Below are positions 60,301-64,000 of a stretch of DNA of 64,000 nucleotides, piece by piece. The stretch comes from Owenia fusiformis. Taxonomy: Eukaryota; Annelida; Polychaeta; Sabellida; Oweniidae. Location: NCBI GenBank assembly GCA_903813345.2, contig CAIIXF020000010.1, positions 29,226,425 through 29,290,424 on the forward strand, read 5' to 3'. The translations under genes and the position numbers were made by a program. The notes under the pieces are model-generated. The model ran no database searches and was not told the DNA's origin. It was given only the letters and a program-made list of their open reading frames with translations. The stretch's first letter is position 1. The number at the start of each line of letters is the position of its first letter.

Positions 60301-61522
60301 GGTTGTAACAATTATCTATCGACCAGTGACTCACTTGAGTGAAGTATTCTCATGTTGACCCTTTAGCGATCCATTTATGTGTTTATGTTCAGGAGCATCA
60401 CTTGCTACTTTTCTATTGTCTTCTTTGTCTGCATCATCAGATGCACCCTTCAACCAAACTGGATAAGCGACAGGTTGTACAGATGTCGATGCAATATGTC
60501 GGTCCTTGTGACTAAAATATAATGAAATGATCCGGATTAAACGAGCTAGGGCGGTAATAGAGTTACTGCTTTGTTGTTAATTCGACTAAATGACCAAGGT
60601 TCATTTTGACTACAAATCCTTACAGTTTAGAAGAAAGGAACGCTTCCCATGCACCCGAATGATATTAATCTTTAATTACAATTGTTTCATCGACACGATG
60701 TCTACTAAAATAATCTTGATATTAACATTGCCATTTCACCTCCAATGGTGCCCGTTATTGAGGGTTTTTACCCCAACCTATCCAACTATTAGCAAAAATT
60801 GGATACCCCAGGGGTCAAATTGTGAGCTGTTTTCATAAAAAAAAGTTTATTAATGGAAGGTGGTAACAAAATTTATGTTAAAAGCTTGGGAGCGGGCCTA
60901 GTTATCCTGGAAGAATTGAAGTCTACTTCTCGAGTGAGTGAGAAATTGATGCTTTATTAGAAATTGCTATTTTAGAGGAACACGATGTTGTATAGGACTT
61001 AAGCAAATCCCTATTGCTTCTACATTGCTTCCTCTATGGTGGTATATTTGAATTTGTACTAAAAACTAAGATATAAAACATGTAATGAAATACAATGGAT
61101 GGATATTGAGAGTGCCCATAGAGGATGCACATATGTAATTTCGGGTCAATTTGAACACATTTTCATTTTGTTTGCTTTTTGATAAATTAACCATTTTCTT
61201 CATTATTTCCACATCTACACTTAACTATCATTACTACGAGTAGTCTAGGCAATATTTCGTATATACTAAACAACTACTCAACAATATTGTGACTTTTTGA
61301 TATATTTATACATTTACTTAACATATTGTAAGAATATCGGGAATATGTTGAAAATCAGGATTACTTGGTAAAACTGGGACTGGGTTATGAAGATTATGAA
61401 GACTGGTTAGGTTTAAACATTAGAAAATCGAATCAACTGAGGACATAAAATACTCACGAATGATAGAAATAGTCTGTCTCTAGATTGATGTAGTCTCCCA
61501 TTTTTATGGCCCACTCAGCCAT
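53381..61522 (-). CDS. Trypsin-fold serine peptidase gene with duplicated N-terminal module, 497 aa, 5 exons
   Basis: Exons 61522-61458, 60511-60335, 59836-59660, 57653-57510 and 54311-53381 are all joined in phase 2 (TTTTAG-type acceptors; GTGAGT or GTATGT donors), total 1494 nt. Order: MAEWAIKMGDYINLETDYFY start segment; two near-identical 59-residue modules (HKDRHIASTSVQPVAYPVWL...); a Lys/Cys-rich linker with CKTPCERCKAKTPKGIC; a possible beta-grasp segment (FNELKMELGNDFPEHDFIFL); then a chymotrypsin-like domain with His276 (GLTCCHVL), Asp327 (NYDLAVF) and Ser422 (KGDSGSIVF). No signal peptide, so it is probably intracellular, unlike digestive trypsins. Substrate unknown. Internal repeats and lack of a secretory leader invite comparison with intracellular effector peptidases, but that is inference. 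The exon chain is supported by matching phases and acceptor style, not by transcripts. Confidence 0.7.
54312..57006. other. Protease intron 4
   Basis: About 3.2 kb of non-coding DNA between exons 4 and 5, including the tandem repeat 55482-56320, short GATGATAGATG-type simple repeats near 54420-54600, and the MITE at its far end. No additional exon was recognised; 54791-54594 is an unsupported frame. Confidence 0.6.
55482..56320. repeat. Tandem repeat, ~123-160-bp units, in protease intron 4
   Basis: Six degenerate units are marked by GAGAACT followed by TTACAAGCAGTGTCCCTTTA, ATGGATATTGATTCAGTCC and AGCAATATATCATCT, starting near 55484, 55607, 55733, 55892, 56029 and 56186. Longer units contain an added TTCTTTGTTAAAAATAGTTT block. 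Confidence 0.8.
57007..57502. mobile_element. 490-bp MITE (copy 2), inserted next to the exon 4 donor
   Basis: The element 57010-57499 has ends GGAGAGGTTAAGC / inverse and flanking AGT (57007-57009, 57500-57502). Apart from a few substitutions and indels it matches the copy at 51607-52096 along its whole length. The donor GTATGT of exon 4 starts at 57509, so the MITE begins about 10 bases into intron 4, or 7 before the duplicated target. Confidence 0.9.
57510..57653 (-). CDS. Protease gene, exon 4 (Cys/Lys-rich linker)
   Basis: 144 nt, phase 2-2, acceptor AATGATTTTAG, donor CG|GTATGT. Encodes NKKIETETSKQPKAKNGKCK, TPCERCKAKTPKGICNLGKD and EQLDMLLR. The four Cys (K-C-K-T-P-C-E-R-C...G-I-C) could bind metal, though spacing fits no family I can name. 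The donor is followed, after only 7 intronic bases, by the target duplication of a 490-bp MITE. An upstream acceptor (TTTATCCAG at 57706) would keep the frame open but breaks phase with exon 3. Confidence 0.6.
58110..58376 (+). pseudogene. Non-LTR retrotransposon reverse-transcriptase C-terminal remnant
   Basis: An open frame without a Met encodes VPWEERIDISHQVKYNKYQD, then LYPVEVGCRGFPALSLRSLF and GIHSGQLRRAM, ending EWCSRWLWIQIRYK at a TGA. A W-E start, the EVGCRGF block and the closing S-x-W-L-W are typical of the tail region of some invertebrate LINE-type polyproteins. The rest of the element is missing. It lies in intron 3 of the protease gene on the opposite strand. Confidence 0.7.
58805..59514. 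mobile_element. 710-bp insertion with inverted ends; empty site preserved in copy B
   Basis: It starts GGATAGGCATCGATATGGTG and ends with the inverse of GGAGTGGTATCGATATGGTG. The paralogous position in copy B (near 60190) reads straight through TCTATTGAAATTTGACGTAG, which is the uninterrupted target. No clear target-site duplication is left. No protein feature was seen inside. Confidence 0.65.
59660..59836 (-). CDS. Protease gene, exon 3 (module copy A)
   Basis: 177 nt with the same splice signals and phases as exon 2, and the same protein except EHNNRDGWVKGQHENTSLK at the end. Because both exons are symmetric (2-2), either or both can be included without shifting frame. The module has no recognised domain; it is rich in Asp, Lys and Ser and likely flexible. 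Confidence 0.65.
60335..60511 (-). CDS. Protease gene, exon 2 (module copy B)
   Basis: 177 nt, phase 2-2, acceptor ATATTTTAG, donor AA|GTGAGT. Encodes HKDRHIASTSVQPVAYPVWL, KGASDDADKEDNRKVASDAP and EHKHINGSLKGQHENTSLK. It differs from exon 3 mainly in the EHKHINGSL segment. It is part of a tandem duplication unit of about 660 bp. Confidence 0.65.
61458..61522 (-). CDS. Protease gene, first coding exon
   Basis: 65 nt from ATG 61522: MAEWAIKMGDYINLETDYFY then H and the first two bases of Ser, donor TC|GTGAGT, phase 2 out. An inverted, diverged copy of its first half occurs at 63430-63475 on the plus strand. No TATA box was seen upstream. Confidence 0.6.
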
Positions 61523-62029
61523 AAGTGTGTTTAGGAAAACAACCCATATCAAGCACGGTCCCGTTTACACCGTTCCGTATTAGTGGTTTTGTTGACATTA
61601 ATACGGAATAAGTCATACCATTTCCTAAAAAATGGTGACCTTGTCCTCCGGAAATTGAGATTATGTTCCACAGCAAGTTCGCATGGCAATACTGTATAGC
61701 ACATGCTCTGGGGAATTGATTCTACTTTCTATAGACACCAAACACATCTGTGTCGATAGAATAATGAAGAAGCCTTAGGGTCCCAACCTCCTTTGTGTAA
61801 ATTTACAAAAACGTGAAAAATGAAAACAGTTGTCATAACTTTTCAAATTTAAAACTCTTGAAACCGATTTCACTTGCCAGCGACAGACACTTAAGTCTTT
61901 CACGAACCGAACATGTCAATTTGTAATATCTGTAATATCTCCAAATAAACGATTTCAACATTTTAAAAATTTGATGCTTGTCCACGTGTTAATAAGAATG
62001 GGTATACGGTTTCCAAGTGTTAATACGGA

Positions 62030-63076
62030 ATGGATGTTAAGTCGTATATATTTCCGGGAAAATCACAATTTCCAATTGCTGTGCTAAGAATATATTACAA
62101 GACATTTTTGAAGAGGGAGGAAGGGCATAGAGAAATTGCTAAAACGATTCAAGGGGTTGTAATCCCGCTTGCACAGCACTTAAGTGGTACTCAATCTTCA
62201 TTTAATTTAGTAAAGTGATGCTACATTGGCAACTCTGTTAGTAGACTTCCGATCTCAAATGCATATGAGAAACTGGTCATGGTTAGATCAACCTTTGCAA
62301 CGCATTATAACCTTCATAAACTGTCCCCAATTTGGAGATTATCTTCAAATAGCTCGATCATTTGGACTTCTGGGTGATGTATACATACGAAATACTTAAT
62401 AATGAAACTATTCCAAAATTGCAATTGAAAAGAAGAGTAAAAGATGAGCATTGAAGCAAGAATCAAGCAATTGGAGAGTTCAACGTATTTTGTATAAAAA
62501 CTTGTCTTTATTCAGAATGGCAAAAAGAGATGAAACCCCTTGTGTGGTGGACTCTGGCAAAGTGTAGTCCCATGCTACTTAAACTATGGTTCAAATGTTG
62601 ACAGGGGAGGGGAACCTAAAATGATAATTCTCATTCAGATGTACTTTGATATCCCTCTACTCCTCATTTTCCTTATTTGCATGACCTACCTCCCTTCTCA
62701 CGCTGCCACTTAGATGGTTTTCTTGTGAAGGTTTTGGTACATTCAAACCGACATGGTACTCTAACCCTCTCCATGACGAATGAAGTTATACTTGAAACTT
62801 AATGCCCATGCTATTGAAACCCAGACTCAAGGTATTGTGTTTCATATCCCGGGTTGAAACACACTAACATTTTATAACACTACTAATTATCTTAATTGCT
62901 TCATTCACGAGTTCACCGTTTCGTTCATTGACTTTTCTTATTGAGTCGACCAATTCCTTATTAATACGTGGACTAACATCGAGTTTTTTAAAATGTTGAA
63001 ATCGTTTATTTGGAGATATTACGAACCAAACTGACATGTTCTGTTCGGGAAAGACTAAAGTATCTGTCGCTGGCAA
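62030..63076. other. Spacer of the inverted duplication with two unassigned frames
   Basis: The plus frame 62030-62218 contains FLKREEGHREIAKTIQGVV, faintly like a helix-turn-helix. The minus frame 63076-62864 contains NKRFQHFKKLDVSPRINKEL and is partly inside the right arm. Neither has splice or domain support. I do not assign function. Confidence 0.3.
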
Positions 63077-63430
63077 GTGAAATCGGTTTCAAGAGTTTTA
63101 GATTTAAAAAGTTATGACAACTTTTGTCCTTTTTCACGTTTTTGTAAATGTAAACAAAGGAGGTTGGGACCCTAAGGCTTTTTCATTATTCTATCGACAC
63201 AGATGTGTTTGGTGTCTATAGAAAGAAGAATCAATTCCCCATAGCATGTGCTATACAGTATCGCCATGCAAACTTGCTGTGAAACATAATCTCAATTTCC
63301 GTAGGACAAGGACACCATTTTTAATGAACTGGTATGATTTATTCCGTATTAATGTCAATAAACCCACTAATACGGAACGGTGGAAACGGGACCGTGCTTG
63401 GTATGGGTTGTTTTTCCAATTACACTTATG

Positions 63431-63475
63431 GCTGAGAGGGCCATAAAAATGGGAAACTGCATCAATCTGGATACA
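63431..63475 (+). pseudogene. Inverted, degenerate copy of protease exon 1
   Basis: The plus strand reads ATGGCTGAGAGGGCCATAAA with AATGGGAAACTGCATC, encoding MAERAIKMGNCINLDT versus MAEWAIKMGDYINLET in the working exon. Homology ends before the donor, so splicing to a module exon is not preserved. It could be the remnant of a head-to-head paralogue. Confidence 0.6.
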
Positions 63476-64000
63476 AGATTGGTGTTGAATTGTCAATTCT
63501 GCAACGAGTGTCTTCAAATTTTTACAAATTGTACTTTGAAGTATTGCAACTAAAATTGTAAAGTTTCAAGAAAATGATGAAATGTATGTAGAGTTATGGT
63601 AACTATAGTAACATGATATCTAAATACCCGGGGTAATTTTTTCAAGAAAATGTGATATCTAACATTTTTGTATTACTGAATGAAGTATCTATTTCACCTA
63701 TTACAATACAACACTTCTTGCTCTTTATTCGTTGCTTTGTTGTAATGGTGTTGCTATACAACTCAGATTCAAGTATGATTTCATAATAATAATAATATTT
63801 ATTCAATTTCCTGGAATATCACTATGTATAACAGTCTTCAATTGATGATTTGCGATCACCGGATGGATTCTATCTTGTAGTGACGTCACAATTAGTCACT
63901 CAGCTTTAGATGTTTGATTTTGAGAGATTATCTTCTATATTTCGTGCTTTATTGATTTATTTTTCACGAAAGCGTTCGATTTGACTAGATCAACATTCAT

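Larger units (their letters stand above)
58725..60763 (-). repeat. Tandem segmental duplication carrying protease exons 3 and 2
   Basis: Copy A is 58725-58804 plus 59515-60088; copy B is about 60103-60763. Both contain intron, the 177-nt module exon and intron, and share features such as TGGGTGGCATTTTTTGTGTG and CACCTCCAATGGTGCCCG at an offset of about 675 bp. Copy A is interrupted by 710 bp absent from copy B. The high similarity of introns as well as exon implies a recent duplication. Confidence 0.85.
61470..63475. repeat. Large inverted duplication spanning the protease promoter and first exon
   Basis: The arms are about 61470-62000 and 62955-63475. They share TTCCGTATTA motifs, CCTTAGGGTCCCAACCTCC, the CACTTGCCAGCGACAGA block and TCTCCAAATAAACGATTTCA in opposite orientation, with substitutions and small indels. 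The spacer is about 950 bp. The left arm includes protease exon 1 and upstream DNA; the right arm has the mirror copy with the start ATG on the plus strand near 63431. No flanking target duplication was found. Confidence 0.8.

Noticed and set aside
62030-62218. Helix-turn-helix-like frame (REEGHREIAKTIQG)
   Set aside because: Only a short resemblance to Tc1-type DNA-binding motifs; no catalytic region follows, so no transposase call was made.
1-64000. CRISPR arrays, bacterial operons, prophage or tRNA/rRNA genes
   Set aside because: Spliced genes, long introns and MITE content show eukaryotic DNA; tandem arrays have the wrong unit and spacer form for CRISPR, and no cloverleaf or rRNA signature was recognised by eye.

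Overview
This is a eukaryotic, almost certainly invertebrate metazoan, window: AT-rich, gene-poor, with short coding exons bounded by GT-AG introns, long introns, abundant non-autonomous DNA transposons and several minisatellites. The gene content (immunoglobulin-domain exons of phase 1-1, a chymotrypsin-fold protein, a vault/SPFH-like protein) and the repeat style would suit a lophotrochozoan, perhaps a bivalve mollusc, but the species cannot be fixed from the sequence. There are no bacterial operons, CRISPR arrays or recognisable tRNA or rRNA genes.

Three genes can be assembled. (1) A minus-strand secreted or surface immunoglobulin-superfamily gene: Ig exons at 16700-16359, 16110-15820 and 7953-7657, with two competing 5' ends. 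One is a distal signal-peptide exon at 34583-34535. The other is a local start at 16773/16749 behind a TATA box, where the splice-acceptor tract itself reads as a signal peptide. The 3' end lies outside the window or was not found. (2) A complete plus-strand gene of 11 coding exons, 36794-43801, encoding 400 residues. It resembles vault-repeat or SPFH/band-7 proteins and ends in a charged coiled coil. Its exon 4 is preceded by five exact-period 170-bp tandem copies of acceptor plus truncated exon. (3) A five-exon minus-strand gene, 61522-53381, encoding 497 residues: a short start exon, two nearly identical phase-2 exons, a Cys-rich exon and a large exon with a beta-grasp-like segment and a trypsin-fold peptidase with an intact His/Asp/Ser triad.

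Layout: 1-7.6 kb, foldback and dispersed repeats; 7.6-16.8 kb, Ig gene body; 17-34.5 kb, distal Ig intron packed with transposons of several superfamilies (mariner, hAT-like, piggyBac-like, a 5-bp-TSD family); 34.6-36.7 kb, possible promoter interval with a 107-bp minisatellite; 36.8-44 kb, vault/SPFH-like gene; 44-53 kb, intergenic, with minisatellites, a 1250-bp element with Transib/RSS-like ends and a 490-bp MITE; 53.4-61.5 kb, protease gene; 61.5-63.5 kb, a large inverted duplication that mirrors the protease promoter and first exon.

The genes are not an operon. Two have plausible roles in recognition or effector defence, but a joint function is inference only. The strongest observations are structural: the exon microduplication in gene 2, the modular exon duplication and inverted promoter copy of gene 3, and the dual signal peptides of gene 1.
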